From Ancylobacter polymorphus (GTDB lineage Bacteria; Pseudomonadota; Alphaproteobacteria; Rhizobiales; Xanthobacteraceae), in NCBI RefSeq assembly GCF_022836935.1, contig NZ_CP083239.1:310001-374000 (forward strand): DNA of 64,000 bases, in the 5' to 3' direction. A program made the translations under genes and the position numbers. The notes under the pieces were generated by a model. It ran no database searches, was not told where the DNA came from, and was given only the letters and a program-made list of their open reading frames with translations. Shown here piece by piece: positions 56,149-63,660 of this stretch. Within the stretch, counting starts at the first letter, position 1. Every line of letters begins with the position of its first letter.

Positions 56149-56486
56149 CGTGTCTCCCCTGGAGAAAGACAAAGCGCTCCCGCTCCCGACCCATGGCAGG
56201 CCGAAGGGGAGAGGCTTCGTGGTGATGGGTGTGCGGGTGGATGCGCCCGGCCGACGTCAACGGCCGCTAGAGAGCGGCCCGAAAGGACAAAGCGGACAGC
56301 GGCTTAGCCATAGTGGCCGCTTCAGTATGGGTCTCGCACGGGTGCCGTGGGTGGCCGACGGGGTGCATTGGAGTGGCCGCGCGAGGTGCATCGGGGGAAC
56401 CGGGCGGTGGCACTGATTCAGTCTCTCGCGGGCATCCCCAATGTCGCCGCATCGGGGCTCGCGCATGAGGTCAGCGTTATGCTGAT
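56149..56486. other. Gene-free stretch between the giant gene and the array
   Basis: About 340 bases without a supported gene. It probably holds the promoter of the giant-gene operon on the minus strand. The ORFs open here are out-of-frame readings of repeat-like DNA. Confidence 0.5.
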
Positions 56487-57333
56487 TTCAAGAAGGCGCC
56501 TAATTCTCCGCGACTGCCTAGTTTCAGGCGAAAAAGTATTGCGCCGTAGATACTTGAGGCAGGATCGACCTTCGGCAATACGGGCGGCCATGGCGGACGG
56601 CCCGGCCTCCCCCATGTGGATACCGAGGGAGCACCACCATGGAGCAGCGCGGAGCGGTCCCGCCCCCTCTTGGTCGCCGAGGGAGTACGGCCATGGAGCA
56701 GAAACAGGCCTCCTCGCCATGCCTCTCGGCGTGCCCTCATGGCGCCCCACGCAACCTGCGCCGCTGCCGCCCTTCAAGAGGGCGCCTAATTGGCGAACGA
56801 GCCGCCGGGTCCACGTCGTTCGGGGTTCTAGAAGAAGGGTAACTCCGACAATCAGCCCGGAGGCCAGCGTTGTGCTGGTTTCAAGAAGAAGCCTAATTGG
56901 CCGCGACCTCTCCGACACTGGCGCTGTCCTGCCTTCAAGAGGGAGGGTAACTCCAGAGACATTTGGCGGACTGTGCTGAGGCCGGCTTCAAGGGGGCACC
57001 TAACTGGTCATGTGCGGCATGCCCCAATCGGCACCATCCCGCCCGCCCATCCCACTGGCTCGCGACATCCTGAGCCATTCCGGCCGGTACGCCCTTCAAG
57101 AAGGAGGGAATTAAATCTCGATGGACCGCACCTAAGTTGGTGAAGGGCAAAATCGGGTTTGGCCGTCCGCCCTTTCAAGAAGGGACCTAATTGGCAGCAC
57201 GCATATCTCGCTCTAAAGAAGACGCCTATTGCTGCGGAGATGCAGCGCTCTGGTAGGCGACTTCAAGAGGGATAGAATTTCGCGCCCTGCCGGCGCTTCC
57301 GACCGTCTCTGTTTCAAGTGTAAGCCTAACTCC
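56487..57333 (+). repeat. Array of degenerate 21-nt repeats, about 54-bp period
   Basis: About thirteen copies of a 21-nt motif, TTCAAGARGG plus a variable half, start at 56487, 56523 (weak), 56773, 56826, 56880, 56934, 56987, 57095, 57119 (partial), 57174, 57212, 57262 and 57313. Five neighbouring starts from 56773 to 56987 are 53 or 54 nt apart, leaving 32-33 nt between repeats. The second half is CCTAATTGG (56773, 56880, 57174) or GGGTAACTCC (56826, 56934), often alternating. Many copies can form a short stem with a loop of U/A-rich bases (CGCC-TAATT-GGCG at 56773, GGAG-GGTAA-CTCC at 56934). Two units, at 56487 and 56880, are also alike outside the core. No Cas genes are nearby. Confidence 0.8.
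56569..56760 (+). repeat. Second repeat type inside the array
   Basis: CCGAGGGAG then ACNNCCATGGAGCAG occurs at 56623 and 56677, 54 nt apart, with weaker related units before (56569) and after (56731). The period equals that of the TTCAAG repeats, so both belong to one periodic region. Confidence 0.65.
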
Positions 57334-57353
57334 GCCGGCGGTTGGTCCTGCCC

Positions 57354-57536
57354 CTACGCCTCGGCGTCCGCTTGCGGGAGCCATCCGGCCATGTTCCGGC
57401 CTTCGCGCCAGTCGGCCAAGAAGGTGGCAACCTCCCATCCCTCCACATGCCGGAGCGCGAAGTCGATGGCCTCGGCGTCGTTCATCGGGAGGGAGGGCGT
57501 AGCGGCGGCAGTGGGAGACGTGGTGGCGGTGTTCAT
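57354..57536 (-). CDS. Small hypothetical protein, 60 residues
   Basis: ATG at 57536 has AGGAG 7 nt upstream. The acidic product has a Thr/Ala-rich N-terminus and a compact C-terminal segment (NDAEAIDFALRHVEGWEVATFLADWREGRNMAGWLPQ). I do not recognise a family. It lies next to the array on the minus strand, so its transcript could run through the array towards the giant gene. It could be a regulator, but this is a guess. Confidence 0.6.
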   Translation of the reverse strand: MNTATTSPTAAATPSLPMNDAEAIDFALRHVEGWEVATFLADWREGRNMAGWLPQADAEA

Positions 57537-57730
57537 GCGCAATCTCCTAGTTCGCATTGCGCCCGCCATTATGGTGACGCCGGGTTGTGCCGCAACAACT
57601 TTAAACTCTGCATATGCGTAGCGTCGGCAGAGAAGGCGAGGAGCCGCTGCGCTACAGATATGTGTAACAATCGCTGGACGGGCCCGCTTGAAAGCCTTAT
57701 ATTTCAACGATTATCGTGCGTCGCCGCTCG

Positions 57731-57748
57731 GTCCTCTCCTGGGCACCA
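57731..57748 (+). mobile_element. Right attachment site (attR)
   Basis: GTCCTCTCCTGGGCACCA matches attL at 45084-45101 exactly. It is not part of a complete tRNA here, so it marks the displaced 3' end of tRNA-Leu. Confidence 0.9.
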
Positions 57749-57778
57749 TTTGACCGTCCGAGACCGTCCGGAGACCAC

Positions 57779-57816
57779 CGAAAAGCCGCTGAAACCAAAG
57801 TGTTTTGGCGGCTTTT
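57779..57816 (+). terminator. Terminator, probably the original one of tRNA-Leu
   Basis: AAAAGCCGC and GCGGCTTTTT form the outer stem, with AAAC/GTTT pairing inside. It lies 31 nt after attR. The insertion has separated it from the tRNA gene. Confidence 0.8.
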
Positions 57817-57947
57817 TCGTTTTGGGGCTGACGCCACCCGTTGGCATCCAACGCTTGTTCTGGCGCATTCGCCGGCGGCGGCAATGTCAACACAAACTGA
57901 ATGCCGACACCCATGGCACCTTCGCGATGCGCCGGGCGGCGATTTCA

Positions 57948-59345
57948 TTAGCCAAGCGCGCGCCGCAGAAAGGCCAGAACCTCGGGGGGCATCTGGGTAA
58001 CGTTGAAGCGCACGAAATCCGCCGCCGTGCGGCTGACGCTGAAGACATTGCCCGGCGCGAGGACGATGCCTTCCCGCAGCCCGCGCTGCGCCAGTTCGGA
58101 CGCATCGGTGGCACGCGGTAGCCGGCACCAAAGATAGAAGCCGCCCCGGGGCTGCGTCCACGGATGCACGTCGCATGTGGCCAGTGCGGCGATGGCCTCG
58201 CGGCGGCGGCGCGTCAGCCGGCCCTGAAGGCTGCCGAGATGACGGTAATAGCTACCGTCGCTGAGGGTGCGGAACACAAGTTCGGCGGCAAGCGGGCTCG
58301 GGCCGCCAAAGCCCGTGGCCAATTGCAGGTCGACCAGTGCCTCGGCGAGGTCCGGCCGGGCGGCGATGTAGCCGCAGCGGATCGACGCCGAGAGCGTCTT
58401 GGAGAAGCTGCCGACGCGGATCACCCGGTTCAGCCCGTCGAGGGCGGCCAGGCGCACCGAGCGTTCCGGCTCGAAATCGGCGAAGATCTCGTCCTCGACG
58501 ATGGTGAGGTCATGAGCGGCGGCCGCGGCGAGAAGCTGATGGGCGGTGCGCGGCGACAGGCTGGCGCCCGTGGGATTATGCAGCGCGGCATTGGTGAGAT
58601 AGAGGCGCGGCCGGTGGAGGGCGAGCGCCTCCTCGAACCGGGCGATGTCGGGACCGGAAGGTGTATAGGTTACGCCGACAATGCGCACCGCATGTGCCTG
58701 AAGCAGCGCGCGAAAATTGAAATAGCAGGGGTCGTCCACCAGCACCGCATCGCCCGGCCGCAGCAGATGGCGGCAGATGAGGTCGATGGCCTGCGTGCCG
58801 GAACTGGTCAGCAACAGGTTCTCGGGACTGGCTTCGATTCCCTCGGCGGCGAAAGGGCGGGCCAGCAGCCGGCGCAGAGCCGGTGAGCCGCGGGTGGAGC
58901 CGTATTCCACCAGTGTGGCATCCGCCGTCTTCGCCGCCGCGCGCAGCGCACGGCGGATGGCGGCGAGCGGCATCCAGTCGGGCGGGAGCCAGCCGCAGCC
59001 GGGCCGGAGCATCTCCCTTCCGGCATCCAGCGATTGCCGGGAGACCCAGAAAGGATCGACGGCGCGGTCGAGCGGCGCGTGCGTATCGCCTGCCCGCCCG
59101 GGCGGGGCGCCGGCCGCGACATAAAACCCCGATCCGGCGCGGGGGCGGATCAGCCCCTCGGCGGCGAGACGGTCATAGGCCTCGACCACGGTGGAGGGCG
59201 AAACCGCCTTCTCCCGCGCCAGCTTGCGGATGGAGGGCAGCTTGTCCCCCGGCAGCAGGGACTGGGTGGCGATCAGGCGCCGGATCGCCAGCACCACCGT
59301 TTCCGTGCGCCCGGCGGACGGAGCCGATGGAACCTCGGGCGGCAT
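57948..59345 (-). CDS. MocR/PdxR-type GntR regulator with aminotransferase-like domain
   Basis: A 465-residue fusion of an N-terminal GntR helix-turn-helix (LPGDKLPSIRKLAREKAVSPSTVVEAYDRLAAEG, about 30-65) and a fold I PLP-dependent domain. The PLP lysine lies in RVGSFSKTLSASIRCGYIA, and the pocket includes LVDDPCYFNFRALLQA and LTNAALHNPTGASLS. Members often control vitamin B6, GABA or transporter genes. The ATG at 59345 is preferred because a palindromic operator fills the region just upstream. It is divergent from the EamA gene, its likely target. Confidence 0.92.
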   Translation of the reverse strand: MPPEVPSAPSAGRTETVVLAIRRLIATQSLLPGDKLPSIRKLAREKAVSPSTVVEAYDRLAAEGLIRPRAGSGFYVAAGAPPGRAGDTHAPLDRAVDPFWVSRQSLDAGREMLRPGCGWLPPDWMPLAAIRRALRAAAKTADATLVEYGSTRGSPALRRLLARPFAAEGIEASPENLLLTSSGTQAIDLICRHLLRPGDAVLVDDPCYFNFRALLQAHAVRIVGVTYTPSGPDIARFEEALALHRPRLYLTNAALHNPTGASLSPRTAHQLLAAAAAHDLTIVEDEIFADFEPERSVRLAALDGLNRVIRVGSFSKTLSASIRCGYIAARPDLAEALVDLQLATGFGGPSPLAAELVFRTLSDGSYYRHLGSLQGRLTRRRREAIAALATCDVHPWTQPRGGFYLWCRLPRATDASELAQRGLREGIVLAPGNVFSVSRTAADFVRFNVTQMPPEVLAFLRRALG

Positions 59346-59354
59346 CAACTGTAT

Positions 59355-59396
59355 GGCTCCGTATGCCCTCACTGTTCGGCTCCATCATACGGAACC
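59355..59396. promoter_or_regulatory. Likely MocR operator
   Basis: GGCTCCGTATG and CATACGGAACC form an imperfect inverted repeat with a 20-nt gap. It lies between the divergent regulator and EamA genes. Such paired sites are known for GntR/MocR proteins. Confidence 0.6.
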
Positions 59397-59457
59397 GTGG
59401 CTGTCAGCGCCATCCTTCCGCGCTTAGGAGGAGAGCTGTCGAGAAAAGGAGCCTGAT

Positions 59458-60309
59458 GTGGCGCGGGGATGGTGGAGCGGACTGATCGGCGTGATCATCT
59501 TCAGCGGCTCGCTGCCGGCGACGCGCATCGCCGTCAGCGGCTTCACGCCGCTGTTCCTCACCTCTGCGCGCGCCGTCATCGCCGCACTGCTGGGCGCCGG
59601 CCTGCTGCTCCTGCTGCCGCAGAAGCGGCCCGCACGCGCAGATATCGGGCCGCTGACGGTGGTGGCGGCCGGGGTGGTGATCGGGTTTCCGCTGCTTACC
59701 GCCCTGGCACTGGAACACATCACCGCCGCGCGCTCCATCGTCTTCATCGGGCTGCTGCCGCTGGCGACAGCGCTGTTCGGCGTGCTGCGCGGCGGCGAGC
59801 GGCCGAAGCCGGCCTTCTGGCTGTTCTCCGTCGTCGGGGCAGCCACCGTCGCCGGCTTCGCGCTGGGCAATGGGGTGCCGAGCTCGGTTGTCGGCGACCT
59901 GCTCATGGTCGGGGCGGTGCTGCTGTGCGGGCTCGGCTATGCCGAGGGGGCCCGGCTGTCGCGCCGTCTCGGCGGCTGGCAGGTGATTTCCTGGGCGCTG
60001 TTGCTGGCGTTGCCGCTGATGCTGGCCGTGGCGGTGGCAACGCGGCCGGAAACGCTGGCGCCGGTGACCGCCGCCGCCTGGGCGGGCCTCGCCTATGTCT
60101 CGGTGTTCAGCATGCTGGTCGGATTCGTCTTCTGGTATCGCGGGCTGGCGCTGGGCGGCATCGCGGCGGTGGGCCAGCTGCAGCTGCTTCAGCCCTTCTT
60201 CGGGCTGGCTTTGGCGGCGTTCTTGGTGGGCGAGCAGGTCTCGTCCACCATGATCGCGGCGACGCTGCTCGTTGTGCTGTGCGTGGCGGGCGCGCGGCGC
60301 TTCGCCTGA
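59458..60309 (+). CDS. EamA/DMT-superfamily transporter
   Basis: A 283-residue membrane protein with ten predicted helices in two EamA halves (WWSGLIGVIIFSGSLPATRIAVSGFTPLFLTSARAVIAALL and VVGDLLMVGAVLLCGLGYAEGARLSRRLGGWQVISWALLLALPLML). GLIYVSVFSMLVGFVFWY-like residues and LQPFFGLALAAFLVGEQ close it. The GTG at 59458 has AAGGAG about 6 nt upstream. Divergence from the MocR gene suggests it is regulated by it. Substrate is unknown. Confidence 0.9.
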   Translation: MARGWWSGLIGVIIFSGSLPATRIAVSGFTPLFLTSARAVIAALLGAGLLLLLPQKRPARADIGPLTVVAAGVVIGFPLLTALALEHITAARSIVFIGLLPLATALFGVLRGGERPKPAFWLFSVVGAATVAGFALGNGVPSSVVGDLLMVGAVLLCGLGYAEGARLSRRLGGWQVISWALLLALPLMLAVAVATRPETLAPVTAAAWAGLAYVSVFSMLVGFVFWYRGLALGGIAAVGQLQLLQPFFGLALAAFLVGEQVSSTMIAATLLVVLCVAGARRFA

Positions 60310-60334
60310 GGCGGCAATGCCTAACGCCTTGCCT

Positions 60335-60946
60335 TTACTCCAGTTTTTCGCCGGGATAGACGCCCCAGAGGCGCTCCTGCTCGATGAAACCATCGAAGCC
60401 ATTGTCGAAGAAGCGGCACCATTTGCCGTCGCAATGTTCGACCTTGCCGAGAACACCGGCTTCCAGCCGGGCGCGGACGGGCGATTTGGCGGAGGGCTCG
60501 GCATAGAGGGAGACCTCTTCGCCCGCCTTCCACGGATTGACCAGCGCGGTGCGCCGGCCCGACAGCATGGAATGGTACACCCACCCCTCGGCCCCGTCGG
60601 AATCGCGGATACGTCGCCAGGTCTCAAATTCGGCCGTGATTTCAACGGGTAGACCGGCGCGGGTGAACACCCAGGCGACGCCATGGTCGCGGGTGGGGCC
60701 GGAGCGGACATTCACCTTGTCGGCTTTGAGGCTGACGAAACGCGGCACGGGCAGGCCGCTGGTACGCCCCACCGGCCCCGCCGCGTCGGCCGGCGCGGCG
60801 TCCTTCGCCCCCTCCTGCGCCGCCTCCTGCGCCATGACCGGTGAGTGCAGTGAGGTGGACAGTGAGGCCAGACCGGCCAGCACGGCAATCGTCATCGGCA
60901 GCTTCGTTCGGCCTCGAAGCTTGTTGTCACGCATCGTCTCAATCAT
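60335..60946 (-). CDS. Secreted SH3-domain protein
   Basis: A 203-residue exported protein. The N-terminus is basic followed by a hydrophobic segment (MTIAVLAGLASLSTSLHSPVMAQ), a signal peptide. Two SH3-like repeats follow: KVNVRSGPTRDHGVAWVFTRAGLPVEITAEFETW with WVYHSMLSG, and EVSLYAEPSAKSPVRARLEAGVLGKVEHC with WCRFFDNGFDGFIEQERLWGVYPGE. This is the alphaproteobacterial SH3/DUF1058-like type found beside hydroxyacid dehydrogenase genes. Role is unknown; envelope or peptidoglycan contact is likely. Confidence 0.87.
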   Translation of the reverse strand: MIETMRDNKLRGRTKLPMTIAVLAGLASLSTSLHSPVMAQEAAQEGAKDAAPADAAGPVGRTSGLPVPRFVSLKADKVNVRSGPTRDHGVAWVFTRAGLPVEITAEFETWRRIRDSDGAEGWVYHSMLSGRRTALVNPWKAGEEVSLYAEPSAKSPVRARLEAGVLGKVEHCDGKWCRFFDNGFDGFIEQERLWGVYPGEKLE

Positions 60947-61131
60947 CCTTCGCCATCGGGCGGCGCTGTCGCGCAGCGCGACCGTGGAAACACGCCTGCA
61001 CCGCCAATCGGTGCATTTTTGTGTTTCCCGGACCTGTCTGCTAAGGAACGGCTCGCCCGGTTTTGGCGCGAGTGTGGGGCCCGTAGCGTTAACGGGAGCT
61101 TGACCGCACGGTGATTTGTACGGGGAGCAAC

Positions 61132-62133
61132 ATGGCCCGCAGGAAGCCGCTGGTCGTCGTGACGCGCAAGCTGCCCGACAAGATCGAAACCCGCATGCGC
61201 GAATTGTTCGATGCGCGGCTCAATGTCGACGACGTGCCGATGAGCCCGGCCGCGCTCGCCGAGGCCGTCGCCACCGCCGATGTGCTGGTGCCGGCCATTT
61301 GCGACCGCATCGACGCCCGTGTCATCGAGGCGGCCGGGCCGAACCTCAAGCTGATCGCCAATTTCGGCAATGGCGTCGATCATATCGATGTCACCGCCGC
61401 CACGGAGCGCGGCATCACCATCACCAACACGCCCGGCGTCCTTACCGAGGACACCGCCGACATGACCATGGCGCTGATTCTCGCCGTGCCGCGCCGGCTC
61501 ACCGAGGGGGCCGCGCTCATCACCAGCGATGACGGCGCTTGGCCCGGCTGGTCGCCGACCTGGATGCTCGGCCACCGCATCTGGGGCAAGCGGCTCGGCA
61601 TCATCGGCATGGGCCGCATCGGCCAGGCGGTGGCGCGCCGCGCCCGCGCCTTCGGCCTGCAGATCCACTACCACAACCGCCGCCCCCTCCCCGCGCAGAT
61701 CGAGGAGGAGCTGGAGGCGACCTATTGGGACAGCCTCGACCAGATGCTGGCGCGGATGGACATTCTCTCCATCAACTGCCCGCACACGCCGGCCACCTTC
61801 CACCTGCTCTCCGCCCGCCGGCTGAAGCTGGTGCGGCGCGACGCCTATATCGTCAACACCGCGCGCGGCGAGGTGATCGACGAGCATGCGCTGATCCGCA
61901 TGATCGAGCAGGGCGAGATCGCCGGCGCCGGGCTCGACGTGTTCGAGCGCGAGCCGGCGGTGAGCCCGAAGCTGCTCAAGCTCGCCCGCGCGGGCAAGGT
62001 GGTGCTGCTGCCGCATATGGGCTCGGCCACGGTGGAGGCCCGCGTCGACACCGGCGAGAAGGTGATCGTCAACATCAAGGCGTTCATGGACGGCCACCGC
62101 CCGCCAGACCGGGTGCTGCCGGCGATGCTGTAG
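61132..62133 (+). CDS. D-2-hydroxyacid dehydrogenase (glyoxylate/hydroxypyruvate reductase-like)
   Basis: A 333-residue NAD(P)-dependent enzyme. The Rossmann motif is RLGIIGMGRIGQAVARRARAFG. The catalytic Arg lies in IANFGNGVDHIDV, the region with Glu is VNTARGEVIDEHALIRMIEQGEIAGAGLDVFEREP, and the catalytic His is in LLPHMGSATVEAR. The ATG at 61132 has GGGGAG 5 nt upstream. The substrate is a small 2-oxo acid. It is divergent from the SH3 gene. Confidence 0.93.
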   Translation: MARRKPLVVVTRKLPDKIETRMRELFDARLNVDDVPMSPAALAEAVATADVLVPAICDRIDARVIEAAGPNLKLIANFGNGVDHIDVTAATERGITITNTPGVLTEDTADMTMALILAVPRRLTEGAALITSDDGAWPGWSPTWMLGHRIWGKRLGIIGMGRIGQAVARRARAFGLQIHYHNRRPLPAQIEEELEATYWDSLDQMLARMDILSINCPHTPATFHLLSARRLKLVRRDAYIVNTARGEVIDEHALIRMIEQGEIAGAGLDVFEREPAVSPKLLKLARAGKVVLLPHMGSATVEARVDTGEKVIVNIKAFMDGHRPPDRVLPAML

Positions 62134-62239
62134 GGCGGGGGCGGGCGCGTTCCCCGGACACGCCGCACCCCGCGCGGCGCTGATCCGGGGCCGAGGAGAG
62201 GCCTCGCGCCAGCGCAATCGGCTTTCACCCCTCGCATCT

Positions 62240-62404
62240 GCGTGCTTCGAGGCGCGCTGCGCGCGCACCTCAGCATGACGGGATTGGCCGGGTCGGCTCG
62301 ATCGTCATCCCGGACGGCCGAAGGCCCATCCGGGATCGCGCCGAATGATCGCACGCCCTCAACAACCCGATCCCGGCTCTCGCGCCGCTCGGCCGGGATG
62401 ACGC
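62240..62404. repeat. REP-like palindromes
   Basis: The first is GCGTGCTTCGAGGCGCGCTG to CTCAGCATGACG, matching the units at 14150 and 18984. The second and third have arms CATCCCGGACGGCC / GGCCCATCCGGGAT and GATCCCGGC / GCCGGGATGAC, another common intergenic type, also seen at 39233-39270. Confidence 0.65.
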
Positions 62405-62466
62405 CAGCCTGAAGCCATGCGGGAAGCGCCGCTTCAGCGCCTATGCGCCGCCCCCGACAGATCGCG
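62385..62466 (+). repeat. Left copy of an imperfect direct repeat (moeB 3'-end copy)
   Basis: CCGCTCGGCCGGGATGACG, GCTTCAGCGCCTATGC and GACAGATC appear in order here and at 63584-63660. The right copy includes the stop of the moeB-like gene; the left encodes a variant of the same tail (LSG-AAHRR) on the minus strand. Confidence 0.75.
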
Positions 62467-62539
62467 ACGCCTTCGCATGTCTATTCACCGAGCATTTCTC
62501 GGGGGATAAGGACGACATAAACGGGGATGAGGCGCGGCA

Positions 62540-62905
62540 ATGACGACTCAAACACTGAGACTGACGGTTCGGAGCCGAAAGGATGTTTCCCCAAAGACCG
62601 TAGAGCTTTATTTCGAGTTCGATGGAGAATATTTCCCGCAATTGGGCTGGATGGATATCGAAGACACGCCCCTGTCGTGGAGTCAGGGGCTAGACAAATA
62701 TGGATCCCTCGGAACCTTATCCTTTCTGGATGGCCCCTTTGCGTTCGATGTTCAGGAGAATAATGGCGAATACTTATTCAGTTTTTTCGATAAAAATTTC
62801 AATAACGTAAATATCATATCAACTCAACACACTACAACCAAGGCCGATTACGAAATTTTCCGAGCTTCACTCAAGACATTCATAAGAGAGCACAAGAAAC
62901 GCTAG
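62540..62905 (+). CDS. Hypothetical protein, low GC
   Basis: A 121-residue protein beginning MTTQTLRLTVRSRKDVSPKTV. It is rich in aromatic and acidic residues (YFEFDGEYFPQLGWMDIEDT and YLFSFFDKNFNNVNI). No family is recognised. An immunity-protein-like fold would be plausible from size and composition, but no evidence supports it directly. Its GC is clearly below that of the neighbours, suggesting transfer. GGGGATGAGGCGCGGCA before the ATG offers a weak ribosome site. Confidence 0.65.
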   Translation: MTTQTLRLTVRSRKDVSPKTVELYFEFDGEYFPQLGWMDIEDTPLSWSQGLDKYGSLGTLSFLDGPFAFDVQENNGEYLFSFFDKNFNNVNIISTQHTTTKADYEIFRASLKTFIREHKKR

Positions 62906-63056
62906 TTGCACGCGCCTCTGGGCGCTTCGCGACCATCGCGCGCCGCTGCCACGATGAGTGTGTGCGAACACCCTGTCCGGCAACGCATGTCCGTTCCTCG
63001 CCGGCGCCGCCTCAGAGCCTGTACGAAAATTCGATAGTCGGATGGGGAACTGGCAC

Positions 63057-63308
63057 TTAACTGTCCATCAGCTCTTTTCGGGCTCGTTGCCACTCCTCCC
63101 AGCAATTTTCGGGATCGATATCGAGGTAACCTCGTGCTTCATCGATCTTCCGGGCAACGTCGGGCGGAACAGCAACCGCTTCACAATTGTCGCGGATTTC
63201 GATCACCTCTTCCTCAGTCAAAGGGCTTCCCTTGGTTCGCTCCCGGCTGATTAGAGTGGAGACAAGACTGGGAATTGGATAGATAATGAGATATTCGTCC
63301 TTGCTCAT
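63057..63308 (-). CDS. Hypothetical protein
   Basis: An 83-residue protein. MSKDEYLIIYPIPSLVSTL opens it, and SPLTEEEVIEIRDNCEAVAVPPDVARKIDEARGYLDIDPENCWEEWQRAR follows, an acidic helical pattern. AAGGATGTTCC lies upstream of the ATG. No family is recognised. It converges with the preceding low-GC gene, and both are inside the segment flanked by moeB-end repeats. Confidence 0.7.
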   Translation of the reverse strand: MSKDEYLIIYPIPSLVSTLISRERTKGSPLTEEEVIEIRDNCEAVAVPPDVARKIDEARGYLDIDPENCWEEWQRARKELMDS

Positions 63309-63632
63309 GGAACATCCTTCAAAGCGGTGAATAATCTTGGCGCGAAGGCGGCTGTAGGGCCCTGAGCAAACAGCCCGCTTCTGTGAAAACAGCGAGGCTG
63401 AATTCAGAGGGGCGATCTCGCCCGCCCATGCAATACCTGAGAATAGTAGTAATATTCAGAGCAAAGGCAACCTCATACCCGATCTCTCTGCTCAATAGCG
63501 CGACGATAGAGAACGCCCCCTTTGCCTAACGTCAACTTCAGTTCGGCAACCGATGACATAGCTCTCCCGCAGATGGCCACTCTCCGCTCGGCCGGGATGA
63601 CGCCCCCTCGACGTCATGCAGTGAGCGGCGCT
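63309..63632. other. Gene-free interval with right moeB repeat
   Basis: No gene is seen in this stretch. The composition is closer to average than that of the flanking low-GC genes, and the right copy of the direct repeat begins at 63584. Confidence 0.55.
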
Positions 63633-63660
63633 TCAGCGCCTATGCCCTGACAGATCCTTG
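63584..63660 (+). repeat. Right copy of the imperfect direct repeat
   Basis: It shares CCGCTCGGCCGGGATGACG, CTTCAGCGCCTATGC and GACAGATC with 62385-62466. It contains the 3' end of the moeB-like gene (stop at 63633). Confidence 0.75.

Larger units (their letters stand above)
45084..57748. mobile_element. Integrated element in tRNA-Leu, about 12.7 kb
   Basis: Exact 18-bp direct repeats bound the region. A tyrosine integrase lies next to the tRNA. Inside are a low-GC gene, a serine recombinase, an HNH/AP2 endonuclease, a candidate small RNA, a polymerase-like protein, a giant phage-type protein, a repeat array and a 60-residue ORF. There are no capsid, terminase, portal, relaxase or conjugation genes, so this is neither a complete prophage nor a self-transmissible conjugative element. 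It may be a satellite, a remnant or an undescribed small integrative element. The tRNA gene is restored at the left end by the attachment sequence. Confidence 0.9.
57537..57947. other. Element end and host border, gene-free
   Basis: Nothing codes here with support. It holds the right attachment site at 57731 and the terminator at 57779. The sequence right of attR to 57947 has no recognised gene. Confidence 0.6.
62134..62539. other. Gene-free interval with palindromic repeats and moeB-end copy
   Basis: It contains the REP-like units at 62240-62280 and two CCCGG-type palindromes at 62303-62337 and 62369-62403, then the left copy of the repeat that surrounds the low-GC genes (62385-62466). No gene is seen. 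Confidence 0.65.

Noticed and set aside
56347..56979. Protein-coding gene across the array (plus or minus strand)
   Set aside because: Open frames arise because the period of about 54 nt is a multiple of three. The translations are Arg-rich without a fold, and no ribosome binding site or family pattern was seen.
56487..57333. A classical CRISPR array
   Set aside because: The repeats are degenerate, the spacing is not uniform, two units share flanking sequence, and no cas gene is present in the window.
45084..57748. A complete prophage
   Set aside because: No capsid, portal, terminase, tail or lysis gene is visible; only one phage-type giant protein is present.
57749..57947. A decayed second integrase beyond attR
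   Set aside because: No catalytic R, HXXR or Tyr segments were found in any frame.
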